Origin: Rhizobiales bacterium dw_265
GTDB taxonomy: Bacteria > Pseudomonadota > Alphaproteobacteria > Micropepsales > Micropepsaceae
Reading direction: 5' to 3'
Assembly: GCA_018449595.1 (NCBI GenBank)
Contig: JAAVUU010000001.1
Coordinates: 1,054,001 to 1,118,000, forward strand
DNA length: 64,000 nucleotides
Part shown: piece by piece, positions 1 to 8,078 of the stretch
Numbering within the stretch: the stretch's first letter is position 1
Layout of the letters: each line of letters opens with the position of its first letter
Notes under the pieces: generated by a model
Database searches by the model: none
What the model saw: only the letters and a program-made list of their open reading frames with translations
Told to the model about the DNA's origin: nothing
Made by a program: the position numbers and the translations under genes

Positions 1-1153
1 TGTCGGCGACGATGGCGTCTTTCGGCACGGTGGGATGGGCGACGAAATAATGCGACCCCAACAGACCCTTCTCCTCGGCCGTGAACAGCACGAACAGGAC
101 CGAACGCTTCAGCGGCGGGCCGTTCTTCAGCCGGTGGGCGATATCCAGCACCGCGGCGACGCCGGAGGCATCGTCCATGGCGCCGTTGTAGATGGCGTCG
201 CCGTTGATCGGCGCGCCCACGCCCAGATGGTCGAGATGCGCCGAGACCACGACATATTCCGCTTTCAGCTTGGGATCGCCGCCTTCCAGCCTGGCCACGA
301 TATTGGGCGAGGTGACGGCGGTGCGCGTCGCGGCGATGCCGGCTTTGAGCCGCAGCGCCAGGGCAAAGCGCGGCACCGTCTTTGAGGCGTCCGCCAGGGC
401 GCAGAGATCGGCGAAGCTGTGGCCCGAGCCCGCGAACAATATATCCGACTGGCCGGGATCGAAGGTGGCGCTGAAGAATCCGTCCGGCGTGTCGCGCAGG
501 CTCTTGTCGCCCTGATACATGCCCGGGCCATGGGCGATCAGCTTCTGGCGCGACCAGGCGATCTCCACCTGCTTGGGGGTGATCAGCGACAGGATGCCGA
601 TGGCGCCGGCCTTGGCCAGCGCCCTGTTGCGGGCCGAGCGGGCGTCGGACTTGATGGGGCCGGAGATGGTGTCGGGTCCGCCGCTCAGCACCACCGCGAT
701 CTTGCCCTTCAGATCCAGCCCGGCAAAGTCATCGTAACCCTGCGCCGGCAGATTGAGGCCATAGCCGATGAACACCAGCGGCGCATCCACCTGGGCCGGG
801 CGCGGGCTGGCGCCGGGCGCGATCAGCATCGCGTCGCCGACCTTGACCGGCGTCGCGGTGCCATCGGCCGAAACCAGTTCCGCCTTGCTGGCATCCTGGT
901 CCACCACCTGCTGCTCGAACGCCACCGGCTGCAGGAAGCCGTTCACGCCGGCGGGCTTGAGCCCTTCCGCCTTCAGCCGTCCGATCACGTAATCGGCGGC
1001 GCGCAGATAGTCTTCGCTGCCGGTCTGGCGGCCCTTCATGTCATCGCCGGCCAGCGCGCTGACATCGGCCCACCATTGCGCGGCGGCGTCGGCGGCGAGT
1101 GCCGGAAGCGGCAGGATCAGCAAAGCCAGAAACGGGAAGGCGCGCAGCGACAT
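1..1153 (-). CDS. Exported M28-family zinc metallopeptidase (partial, runs off the window)
   Basis: The minus strand reads from an ATG at 1153, eight bases after a GGGGA ribosome-binding stretch, through 384 codons without a stop; the C-terminus lies outside the window. The protein opens with a signal peptide (MSLRAFPF...ALAAD), so it is probably periplasmic or secreted. A PA-like region in the middle precedes the M28 core, where VSAHLDHLG supplies a zinc histidine and aspartate, NGAMDDASG carries the bridging aspartate, and FTAEEKGLLGS holds the catalytic and zinc glutamates. M28 enzymes are aminopeptidases or related exopeptidases; the substrate cannot be told from sequence. It is divergent from the amine oxidase gene. 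Confidence 0.9.
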   Translation of the reverse strand, partial: MSLRAFPFLALLILPLPALAADAAAQWWADVSALAGDDMKGRQTGSEDYLRAADYVIGRLKAEGLKPAGVNGFLQPVAFEQQVVDQDASKAELVSADGTATPVKVGDAMLIAPGASPRPAQVDAPLVFIGYGLNLPAQGYDDFAGLDLKGKIAVVLSGGPDTISGPIKSDARSARNRALAKAGAIGILSLITPKQVEIAWSRQKLIAHGPGMYQGDKSLRDTPDGFFSATFDPGQSDILFAGSGHSFADLCALADASKTVPRFALALRLKAGIAATRTAVTSPNIVARLEGGDPKLKAEYVVVSAHLDHLGVGAPINGDAIYNGAMDDASGVAAVLDIAHRLKNGPPLKRSVLFVLFTAEEKGLLGSHYFVAHPTVPKDAIVAD

Positions 1154-1449
1154 GGAAAATCCCCGAAACAGTCGCGGAACCGTGGCACGGCTTTCCCGCA
1201 CTGACAAACCTGCCTCCAGAAATTTCACGCCACGCCCCTTTGGGCAGCAGGCTGGCGCGCTTTTGGGCAGAACTATTTTCACACCCTTGCGTTGCGCCGC
1301 CTGCCCCACGCCGCTTTAATCCTTGTACCGCGCAATGGAATCGCCGCGGCAAGGCGCCGGAACAGGCGCTGCATACGGGAAGCGCGCGGGACAGGAAAGA
1401 CAACAACGCTGCCGCGTTTCGCGGCACAATAACTGTTCGCGGGGAATTG
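1154..1449. promoter_or_regulatory. Divergent intergenic region between the M28 peptidase and amine oxidase
   Basis: About 296 bases separate two divergent start codons, so promoters for both genes should lie here. A GCCGCG-TTT-CGCGGC hairpin at 1411-1425 sits about 25 bases before the amine oxidase start and could affect initiation. The open frame that extends the amine oxidase upstream through this region codes for low-complexity Arg/Ala-rich sequence and is not supported. I see no convincing -35/-10 pair. Confidence 0.4.
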
Positions 1450-3039
1450 ATGACAGACCTACCCATGGCGCCCAGCAGGCGCTCCCTTCTCAGCATGATC
1501 GGTGTCGTGGCGGGCAGCGCCGCGATGTATCACGCCATGACCGAACTGGGATATGCGGAAGGGTCCACCTTCACCGGCCCCATCAAGCTGTCCAATCCGC
1601 CGCCGGGCACCTCGGTGCTGGTGCTGGGCGCGGGCGTCGCCGGCATGGTCGCGGCGATGGAGTTGCGCGACGCCGGATATAAAGTGCAGGTGCTGGAATA
1701 TAACGGCCGCCCCGGCGGGCGGAACTGGTCGCTCTATGGCGGCGACACCTATACCGAACTGGGCGGATTCACCCAGAAGGTGGGCTTCGATCCCGGCCAG
1801 TATATCAATCCCGGCCCGTGGCGGCTGCCCTATCACCACCAGGGCATCCTGCATTATGTGAACCGGCTGGGCGTGGCGCTGGAGCCCTTCACCCAGGTCA
1901 ACTACAACGCCTGGGTCCATTCCACCGACGCCTATGGCGGCAAGCCGCAGCGCTACCGCGAAGTGCAGGCCGACTTCCAGGGCCATGTCGCCGAACTTCT
2001 GTCCAAGTCCACCAAACAGGGCGCGCTGGACCAGGCGGTCAGCAAGCAGGACCGCGAAATCCTGATGGCGGCGCTGAAGAACTGGGGCGCGCTGAACGAA
2101 AATTACGAATATGCCAAGAGCATCGAGGCTTCCAACCGCCGCGGCTTCGAGGTGGACCCAGGCGGCGGGCTGAACTCGGTGCCGGTGCCATCCGAGCCCC
2201 GTGCTTTGAGCGAAGTGCTGGGGTCCGGCCTGTGGGCCGCCATCGGCGCGGGCTGCAATTACGAGATGCAGAGCGCGATCTTCCAGCCCAAGGGCGGCAT
2301 GGGCATGATCGGCAAGGCGATGGGCAAGGAACTGGGGCCGCTGATCCAGTACAACGCCAAGGTCATCGACATAAAGCAGGACGACAAGGGCGTCACCGCC
2401 ACCTATATCGACAGCCGCACCGGCGGGGAAAAGCGCACCGCCAGCGCCGACTGGTGTGTCTGCACCATTCCGGCCTCGATCCTCAGCCAGATTCCGATGA
2501 ATGTCGGCGGGCCGATGAAGGCGGCGATCAACCAGCTGCCCTATATGGCCGCGCTCAAGGTGGGGCTGCAATTCAAGCGCCGCTTCTGGGAGGAAGACGA
2601 CAAGATCTATGGCGGCATCTCCTATACCAACCAGCCCAACGGCACCATCAGCTATCCGATGTGGGATTACTTCTCGAAGGGCAAAGGCGTGGTGCTGGGC
2701 GCCTATGCCTTCGGGGAACCCGCCTTCATCGCCGCCGCCAAGCCGCCGGAGGAGCGCATCAAGGACGCGCTGGAATACGGCTCCAAGGTGCATCCGCAAT
2801 ACAAGGAAGAGTTCGAGGCCGGCGTTGCCGTGGCTTGGCATCGCGTGCCCTGGACCCTGGGCTGCGCCGGCGGCTGGACCGAGGCCGGCCGCGCCCAGCA
2901 TTACGACAATCTCTGCGCCCTGGACGGGCGCATCGTGCTGGCGGGCGAACATGCCTCGCGCATTCCCGCCTGGCAGGAAGGGGCCGTGCTGTCGGCGCTG
3001 GACGCCATCGAACGCCTGCACAAGCGCGTGATGGCCTGA
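1450..3039 (+). CDS. Tat-exported flavin monoamine oxidase family protein
   Basis: This 529-aa FAD-dependent oxidoreductase belongs to the amine oxidase family, which oxidises amines to imines. The start at 1450 follows a GGGGA site and exposes a twin-arginine signal (SRRSLLS, Arg10-Arg11) and a hydrophobic stretch, so the folded flavoprotein is probably exported by Tat. The dinucleotide-binding motif GAGVAG is at residues 60-65, followed by VLE (Glu83) and the GRPGGR flavin contact near 86-91. The C-terminal FAD segment LAGEHASRIPAWQEGA is intact. A c-type cytochrome gene begins 20 bases downstream, so electrons may pass to cytochrome c rather than to oxygen. The substrate is unknown. Confidence 0.88.
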   Translation: MTDLPMAPSRRSLLSMIGVVAGSAAMYHAMTELGYAEGSTFTGPIKLSNPPPGTSVLVLGAGVAGMVAAMELRDAGYKVQVLEYNGRPGGRNWSLYGGDTYTELGGFTQKVGFDPGQYINPGPWRLPYHHQGILHYVNRLGVALEPFTQVNYNAWVHSTDAYGGKPQRYREVQADFQGHVAELLSKSTKQGALDQAVSKQDREILMAALKNWGALNENYEYAKSIEASNRRGFEVDPGGGLNSVPVPSEPRALSEVLGSGLWAAIGAGCNYEMQSAIFQPKGGMGMIGKAMGKELGPLIQYNAKVIDIKQDDKGVTATYIDSRTGGEKRTASADWCVCTIPASILSQIPMNVGGPMKAAINQLPYMAALKVGLQFKRRFWEEDDKIYGGISYTNQPNGTISYPMWDYFSKGKGVVLGAYAFGEPAFIAAAKPPEERIKDALEYGSKVHPQYKEEFEAGVAVAWHRVPWTLGCAGGWTEAGRAQHYDNLCALDGRIVLAGEHASRIPAWQEGAVLSALDAIERLHKRVMA

Positions 3040-3058
3040 GACGATGGAGAAGAAGCAC

Positions 3059-3481
3059 ATGAATATCCGTCTGGCGGCCGCGGCCGTCCTCAGCCTGGCC
3101 GCCGTGCTGCCCGCGATGGCCGACGATGCCGGTCCCACCCCGCCGCGCGCCCGCGCCAGCCTGGGCGGCTTTGCCGGCAACAGCCCCTTTCCCTTCCAGG
3201 GCGGCGAGGCGATCTACAAGGGCGTCTGCCAGGGCTGCCACATGCCTGACGCCAAGGGCGCGGTCGGCGCGGGCATGTATCCGGCGCTGGCCAAGGATGA
3301 GAAGCTGGAAACCGCGGGCTATCCGGTCGGCGTGATCGTCGGCGGCCAGAAGGCGATGCCGGCACTGGGGCCCATGCTGAGCGACCAGCAGGTCGCCGAT
3401 GTGGTCAACTATATCCGCAGCCATTTCGGCAACAAGTACAAGGACAAGGTCAAACCGGAAGACGTGAAAGTCATGCGCTAG
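3059..3481 (+). CDS. Small periplasmic class I c-type cytochrome
   Basis: A 140-aa monoheme cytochrome c. The ATG at 3059 is preferred over the ATG at 3044 because GGAGAAG lies just before it and because it gives a clean signal peptide (MNIRLAAAAV...PAMA). The heme site is CQGCH (Cys57, Cys60, His61). A Met in the QKAMPALGPML segment is the likely sixth ligand, and a final helix with NYIRSHFG is typical of class I folds. It sits 19 bases after the flavin amine oxidase and is very likely its redox partner in the periplasm. The gene end overlaps the convergent acetyltransferase by four bases. Confidence 0.9.
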   Translation: MNIRLAAAAVLSLAAVLPAMADDAGPTPPRARASLGGFAGNSPFPFQGGEAIYKGVCQGCHMPDAKGAVGAGMYPALAKDEKLETAGYPVGVIVGGQKAMPALGPMLSDQQVADVVNYIRSHFGNKYKDKVKPEDVKVMR

Positions 3482-4005
3482 AGGCTCTTGCCCATGCGCG
3501 TGATCGGCACCGTCACCCCCATCGGCGTCGGCACGTCCAGGCGCTCGATCTCGACATAGCCGCAGGCCTTGTAGAGCGGCTCGCCGCCCGCCGTGGCGCC
3601 CAGTTCGGTGCGGGTGAAGCCTTCGGCGCGCGCGGCGGCCTCGCACAATTCGATGATCCGCCGCCCCACGCCACGGCGCACAAAGGCGGGGCTGGTGTAC
3701 ATGGCGCGCACCCGCGCCGCCTCGCTGGCCGGGTCCAGAAGACGCGCATCGCGCCCGGCGGTGTGATTGCCGCCGAACAAAGTGGCGCGGCGGCTCCAGC
3801 CGCCACAGCCGGCCAGCACGCCGTCTTCTTCCAGCACAAAATAGGTGCCGTCCGCGATCAGCTGGCTGTCCACCCCCATCACCGCGAAGGAGGCTTCCAC
3901 TTTTTCGGGCGGGAGGAATTGCGGCAACAGCCCGCGAATGGCGTCATGCATCAACGCCTGCAGTGCGGGCATATCGTTGGGCGTGGCGAGGCGGTGGGTG
4001 AACAT
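3478..4005 (-). CDS. GNAT family N-acetyltransferase
   Basis: A 175-aa single-domain acetyltransferase. The acetyl-CoA binding motif is seen as RRGVGRRI in the segment MYTSPAFVRRGVGRRIIEL, followed by GFTRTELGA and the typical C-terminal YKACGYVEIER. The N-terminal LATPNDMPALQALM is a standard GNAT beginning. GNAT enzymes transfer acetyl groups to amines, antibiotics or protein N-termini, and the acceptor cannot be predicted here. It is transcribed against the cytochrome gene, with the stop codons overlapping by four bases, so it is probably functionally separate from the amine oxidase pair. Confidence 0.85.
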   Translation of the reverse strand: MFTHRLATPNDMPALQALMHDAIRGLLPQFLPPEKVEASFAVMGVDSQLIADGTYFVLEEDGVLAGCGGWSRRATLFGGNHTAGRDARLLDPASEAARVRAMYTSPAFVRRGVGRRIIELCEAAARAEGFTRTELGATAGGEPLYKACGYVEIERLDVPTPMGVTVPITRMGKSL

Positions 4006-4206
4006 GCGCCGGTTTTAGCACAATCCGCGGGACGGAATGCCCAACTTGTCGGCATTTTTAAAGGCTCTCGCAGCCCCATGAAAAATCTCGCCCCTTTCGC
4101 GCATCGCGACAAGAAAAGCGCGGGCGGGATGCGCCGGGCTTTGCTAGCATCTGTGTCTCTCCCTCCGTGCCGGCATCCGCCCGTCACCAGACCAAAAGGA
4201 AAAACC

Positions 4207-4719
4207 ATGAAAAGCTTCCAGAAAACCGCCCTGTCGGTTTCGTTCGCGGCGGTGCTGTTGTGCGGCGCCGTGACGGCAGCCTCCGCCCAGGGCATCCAGC
4301 GCATCTATGGCGAGAATGCCGCCTCGCCCATCGCCGCCGCTGTCAGCGTGCCGCCCGGCTATACCACCTTCTACATCTCCGGCGCCCTGCCCAAGCCGGT
4401 GACACCCGCCGCCAATGGCCAGCCCGCCAATTTCGGCGATACCGCCACCCAGACCCGCTCGGTGCTGGACGGGCTTAAGGCCGTGATGGAGAAGCAAGGC
4501 ATTGGCTTCGGCGATGTCGTCGCCGCCCATGTCTTCCTGTCGGAAACCGCCGACTTCCCCGCCATGAACAAGGTATGGGCCACCGAATTCGGCACCGCCG
4601 CCCAGCCCAACAAGCCGGCCCGCGCCGCCTTCCGCACCTATGCCCTGGTGCTGCCGGGCGCCGACCTGGAAATCGAATTCATCGCCGCCAAGAAGGTCGG
4701 CGGCAAGACGAAGAAGTAA
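4207..4719 (+). CDS. Exported RidA/YjgF family protein
   Basis: A 170-aa protein: a signal peptide (MKSFQKTALSVSF...ASAQ, about 28 aa) followed by a RidA domain. Family members hydrolyse reactive imines or enamines to carbonyl compounds and ammonia. The family fold is seen in TTFYISGALP, the TQTRSVLDGLKAVMEKQG helix, VVAAHVFLS and the C-terminal ARAAFRTYALVLPGADLEIEFIA, where Arg and Glu match the usual ligand-binding residues. Most RidA proteins are cytoplasmic, so the signal peptide is notable and places it with the periplasmic amine oxidase 1.2 kb upstream. An intrinsic terminator follows. Confidence 0.85.
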   Translation: MKSFQKTALSVSFAAVLLCGAVTAASAQGIQRIYGENAASPIAAAVSVPPGYTTFYISGALPKPVTPAANGQPANFGDTATQTRSVLDGLKAVMEKQGIGFGDVVAAHVFLSETADFPAMNKVWATEFGTAAQPNKPARAAFRTYALVLPGADLEIEFIAAKKVGGKTKK

Positions 4720-4742
4720 GCTGCTTTGCAACGCGTGAAAAA

Positions 4743-4766
4743 GGCGGGCCTATGCCCGCCTTTTTT
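4743..4766 (+). terminator. Intrinsic terminator of the RidA gene
   Basis: A perfect seven-base stem, GGCGGGC (4743-4749) with GCCCGCC (4754-4760), has a four-base loop and is followed by six T residues. Confidence 0.9.
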
Positions 4767-4785
4767 GTTGCCGCCATCCCAAAGA

Positions 4786-4813
4786 AAAAGGCGGGTCTTG
4801 CGACCCGCCTTTT
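4786..4813. terminator. Bidirectional terminator between RidA and TonB-receptor genes
   Basis: A 12-base perfect stem, AAAAGGCGGGTC (4786-4797) with GACCCGCCTTTT (4802-4813), has a four-base loop. It is flanked by A-runs on one side and T-runs on the other, so it can end transcription on both strands. On the minus strand it lies about 45 bases past the receptor stop codon. Confidence 0.85.
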
Positions 4814-4857
4814 GCCCGGCGTCCCGTCCGCTGTCGCGGGCGGTACTGCCCCCATTG

Positions 4858-7482
4858 TCAGAACTTTAGCGTGGCACGACCGTAGTAGAAGCCGCCATTG
4901 ATGCCATAGGGCGAGGCGCCGTTCGGCTCGTTGTAGATGCTGGCGCCGTCGATCGGCGTCGTGGTGCCGGGCGCGAAACCGATGGTTTCCGGATTCTTGT
5001 CGAACAGGTTGTTGGCGCCGACCGTCAGGTCCAGATTGTCGGTGAAGGCATAGGTGATGTCCACGTCCGTAATGCCGGCGGTCTCAACCTTCTGCGCATA
5101 GTAGGTGATCGGCGAGATGCTGGGCGTGACCGATATCGTCGAGGGACCGTAGATGGTTTCGCGCAGGTTGACGGTCCAGGCATCCAGGTTCCATAGCGCG
5201 CCCAGGACGAACTTGAACTTGGGCGTGGAGGTGGTCAGGCTTGCAAGCGCGCCCGGCGAGAACAGGTTGGTGTTGCCCAGCGGCGCGGGGTTGGGGGCAA
5301 AGCGCGAGATGCTGGTTTCGCCCCAGTTGGCCGCGCCGGTCCAGCCCACGCTGCCGTAATCGCCAAAGTCGCTGGCATAGTTGACGGTGAAGTCCACGCC
5401 ATGGGTCAGGGTGCTGACGGCATTGGCGAAGACGGTGGTGCCGGTGGTGGTGACGCTGGGGTCCAGCACATTGCCGTTGGCGGCGAGGGCGTTACACACC
5501 GTCTGGTTCGCGACCGTGCCGCTGACCGTGCAGTTCACCGTGCCGGTGCCGACGATGCGGTTGCCGATGGCGATCGAATAGCCGTCCAGCGTGGCGCTGA
5601 GGCCGTCGAACAGATGGGTGACAAAGCCGATGCTGTAGTTGACCGAGCTTTCCGGCTTCAGCGACGACAGGCCCTCGACCGCGGCGGCCGGCGAGTTCGG
5701 GCCGATGGTGACGGTGGCCGAGGTCGGCGAGACGTTGGTCTGGGTGTAGTATTCTTCCGGCAGGGTCGGCGCGCGGAAGCCCGTGGCGATGGTGCCGCGG
5801 ATGGCGATGGCGGGGGTGAAGTCGTAGCGCGCCGTGATCTTGCCGACCTGGGCGTCGTGGAAGTCGGTGTAATATTCGTGGCGGCCAGCGATTTCCAGCT
5901 GCAGCGCCTCGATCGGCGACAGCGACAGGTCGATATATTCCGCATAATTCTTGCGGCTCTTGGCCAGGACGCTGGTCGGGCTATAGCCGGGGAAGGATTG
6001 CGCGCCGGTCTTGTAGTAGGAGGCCGGGTCGCCGCCGGTGATGGCATAGGTATCCTCGCGGCCTTCGAAGCCGACCGCGACGCTGAGCGGGGTGAAGGCA
6101 CCGACATTGAAGTCCTTGGTGATGTCCACATTGGCGGTCAGCTGCGAGGCGACGAAGGCGCCGTCATAGAATTCCGTCGGGGTGGTATGGGTATCCACCC
6201 ACAGCGAGGTATTGGCGGAGTTGGAGGTGCCGATCTTGTCGATGTCCTTGCCGTAAGTGCCTGCGACATCCCAGGTCCAGCCGTCCACCTTGCCCCTGGC
6301 GCCGAAGGTGTAGGAATAATCGTCTTCCTTCAGCGTCTCCAGCGGCTTGAAGCCCGTGGGCGAGAAGATCGCCTCGCCCGGGGTGGTGTAGCTGCCGCTG
6401 GGATTGGTCTGGAAGCAGGGATTGACGCCGTTGGCTCCGATCACCGCCTGGGTGCCGCAGCCGGTGCCGGCGCCGCCGGTAAAGCCGGGATTGGCCGAGC
6501 CCGCAGGCAGGAACTGCTGGTTGGAGGTGCCCAGCGCGATCACGGTGTTGGGAACGCGGTCATTTTCATAGGACCGCGCGATGCGGCGGCCAAAGCTGCC
6601 ATTCGAATAGAGGGTCACATCGGGCGTGATCTCATATTCCGAGTTGTAGAGCACGGTGGTGAGCTGGGATTCCGGATCGCCGTCCACCGGGTTGATGTTG
6701 GGATAGCCCGGAATGGCCTGGGCGTTATAGGGCGTGACCTTGGGGGTGCCGTCGGGGTTGACGACGCGGGTGTCGCCGAAGCCGCGCTGGGAGAAGCCGC
6801 GAAAGCGTTTCTCGCCGGTGATGGTCAGGAAACCCTTGCCGCCCAGGTCGAAGCCGATATTGCCGCTGAAGTCATAGGTGTCGCCGTCGCCGGCGAAATA
6901 CTGGCCACCCTGCGCCGTCACCAGGCCGCCGCTGTTGTTGTGCTTGAGGATGATATTGACGACGCCGGCGATGGCGTCGGTGCCGTACTGGGCGGCGGCG
7001 CCGTCCTGCAGCACTTCGATGTGATCGATCGCCGAAACCGGGATCAGGTCCAGGTCGGTGGTCGCAGCGCCCTGATAGGCGCCGCTCAGAACGTGCAGGT
7101 TGGCGGTGGCGTGGCGGCGATGGCCGTCCACCAGCACCAGGGTGTCGTTGGGCGACAGGCCGCGCAGGGCCGCCGAAAGCGTCAGGTTGGCGGTATCGCC
7201 GCCATGCGCTTCGGCGTTGAACGAAGGAATATTCTGCGCCAGGCCCTGGATCAGGTTGGGCTGGCCCACATGCGTCAGGGCGTCGTTGCCAAGAACGGTC
7301 ACGGGCGCGGCGCTGTCGGCGGCGGTCATGCCGGTGACGCGGGTGCCGGTGACGATCACCGCTTCGGTATCGGCCTGCGCCTGGGCAACCTGTTGCGCCA
7401 GGACGGGTGCGGCCATCGCCGCGAAAACTGCAAGAGACGTCCCGACAAACAGAGACGCTTTGATTTTAGAACGTACAGACAT
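4858..7482 (-). CDS. TonB-dependent outer membrane receptor
   Basis: An 874-aa outer-membrane receptor for energised uptake of an unknown substrate (siderophore, cobalamin, sugar or peptide). The ATG at 7482 follows a GGGGG stretch and exposes a signal peptide (MSVRSKIKASLF...APVLAQ). A TonB-box-like EAVIVTGTR comes next. The plug domain (roughly residues 50-170) shows the usual LRGLSPNDTLVLVDGHR, PVSAIDHIEVLQDGAAAQYGTDAIAGVVNIILK signature in shortened form. A long 22-strand-type barrel ends in aromatic-terminated GRATLKF. It stands alone, with no adjacent sigma/anti-sigma pair, and neighbours do not reveal the substrate. Confidence 0.93.
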   Translation of the reverse strand: MSVRSKIKASLFVGTSLAVFAAMAAPVLAQQVAQAQADTEAVIVTGTRVTGMTAADSAAPVTVLGNDALTHVGQPNLIQGLAQNIPSFNAEAHGGDTANLTLSAALRGLSPNDTLVLVDGHRRHATANLHVLSGAYQGAATTDLDLIPVSAIDHIEVLQDGAAAQYGTDAIAGVVNIILKHNNSGGLVTAQGGQYFAGDGDTYDFSGNIGFDLGGKGFLTITGEKRFRGFSQRGFGDTRVVNPDGTPKVTPYNAQAIPGYPNINPVDGDPESQLTTVLYNSEYEITPDVTLYSNGSFGRRIARSYENDRVPNTVIALGTSNQQFLPAGSANPGFTGGAGTGCGTQAVIGANGVNPCFQTNPSGSYTTPGEAIFSPTGFKPLETLKEDDYSYTFGARGKVDGWTWDVAGTYGKDIDKIGTSNSANTSLWVDTHTTPTEFYDGAFVASQLTANVDITKDFNVGAFTPLSVAVGFEGREDTYAITGGDPASYYKTGAQSFPGYSPTSVLAKSRKNYAEYIDLSLSPIEALQLEIAGRHEYYTDFHDAQVGKITARYDFTPAIAIRGTIATGFRAPTLPEEYYTQTNVSPTSATVTIGPNSPAAAVEGLSSLKPESSVNYSIGFVTHLFDGLSATLDGYSIAIGNRIVGTGTVNCTVSGTVANQTVCNALAANGNVLDPSVTTTGTTVFANAVSTLTHGVDFTVNYASDFGDYGSVGWTGAANWGETSISRFAPNPAPLGNTNLFSPGALASLTTSTPKFKFVLGALWNLDAWTVNLRETIYGPSTISVTPSISPITYYAQKVETAGITDVDITYAFTDNLDLTVGANNLFDKNPETIGFAPGTTTPIDGASIYNEPNGASPYGINGGFYYGRATLKF

Positions 7483-8078
7483 AAGGGAACCCCCGGATTT
7501 TTCGCCTTCGCGAAGTTGTTTGGTTCCTTCCGCCGTTTCCTCTGTGTGGTTTGTTGTTTTTGTGCAGTGCAAGATATGCCGCAAACCGTATTGCGAGTTT
7601 CCTCGGGGCGTAAATCGGATTCTTTCCGGCCGTTTGTGACGAAAAGGCAAAGTGATAATAATGTATCGAAATGGGGGTGTATGGTAATTTAGTGCTGTAT
7701 GATCGCTTTATAATGATATATTATGTCTATTAAATGAGATTTAAGACCGATTATTTCACATCATCGGAACCGTTGTTATAAATGCTTCGTTTCCGGGCAA
7801 AGGCACATATTTTGTGCGGTAAATATCCTGAGATTTCATCATACTGCAGTGCATTATAAAATAATGTGCCGCCGGGTGCACGTATTTTGGGCGGTCTGCA
7901 CGCGATAACGGAGCAGGATTTCCGTATAACTCCGTGTACTGATCTTTTCCTCCGCCTGCGGCATGACGGGTTGGGAGGCATTCCATGGCCCCTTCAAACA
8001 TTTTGAGGCATTTCGGGACGGTTCGGCGCGCTTTTCGGGCAGCCTTGCGGCGCGGATCGGCGCGGTCGCCATCGCCGT
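7483..8078. promoter_or_regulatory. AT-rich upstream region of the TonB receptor; no gene seen
   Basis: About 600 bases lie between the receptor start and the end of the TPR-oxygenase gene. The part from roughly 7640 to 7870 is strikingly AT-rich for this window, with runs such as TATAATGATATATTATG near 7708. The receptor promoter is probably here. A CTTCGCGAAG palindrome sits at about 7506-7515. Short frames on the minus strand (7751-8072) lack recognisable domains, overlap one another and have no family resemblance, so I do not call genes in them. Confidence 0.4.

Noticed and set aside
1099..1449. N-terminal extension of the amine oxidase from an upstream ATG
   Set aside because: The extension is low-complexity, overlaps the divergent M28 start and would bury the Tat signal; the ATG at 1450 has a good ribosome-binding site.
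7751..8072. Three short overlapping minus-strand frames upstream of the TonB receptor
   Set aside because: No family features, no consistent ribosome-binding sites, mutually overlapping, and located in AT-rich regulatory sequence.
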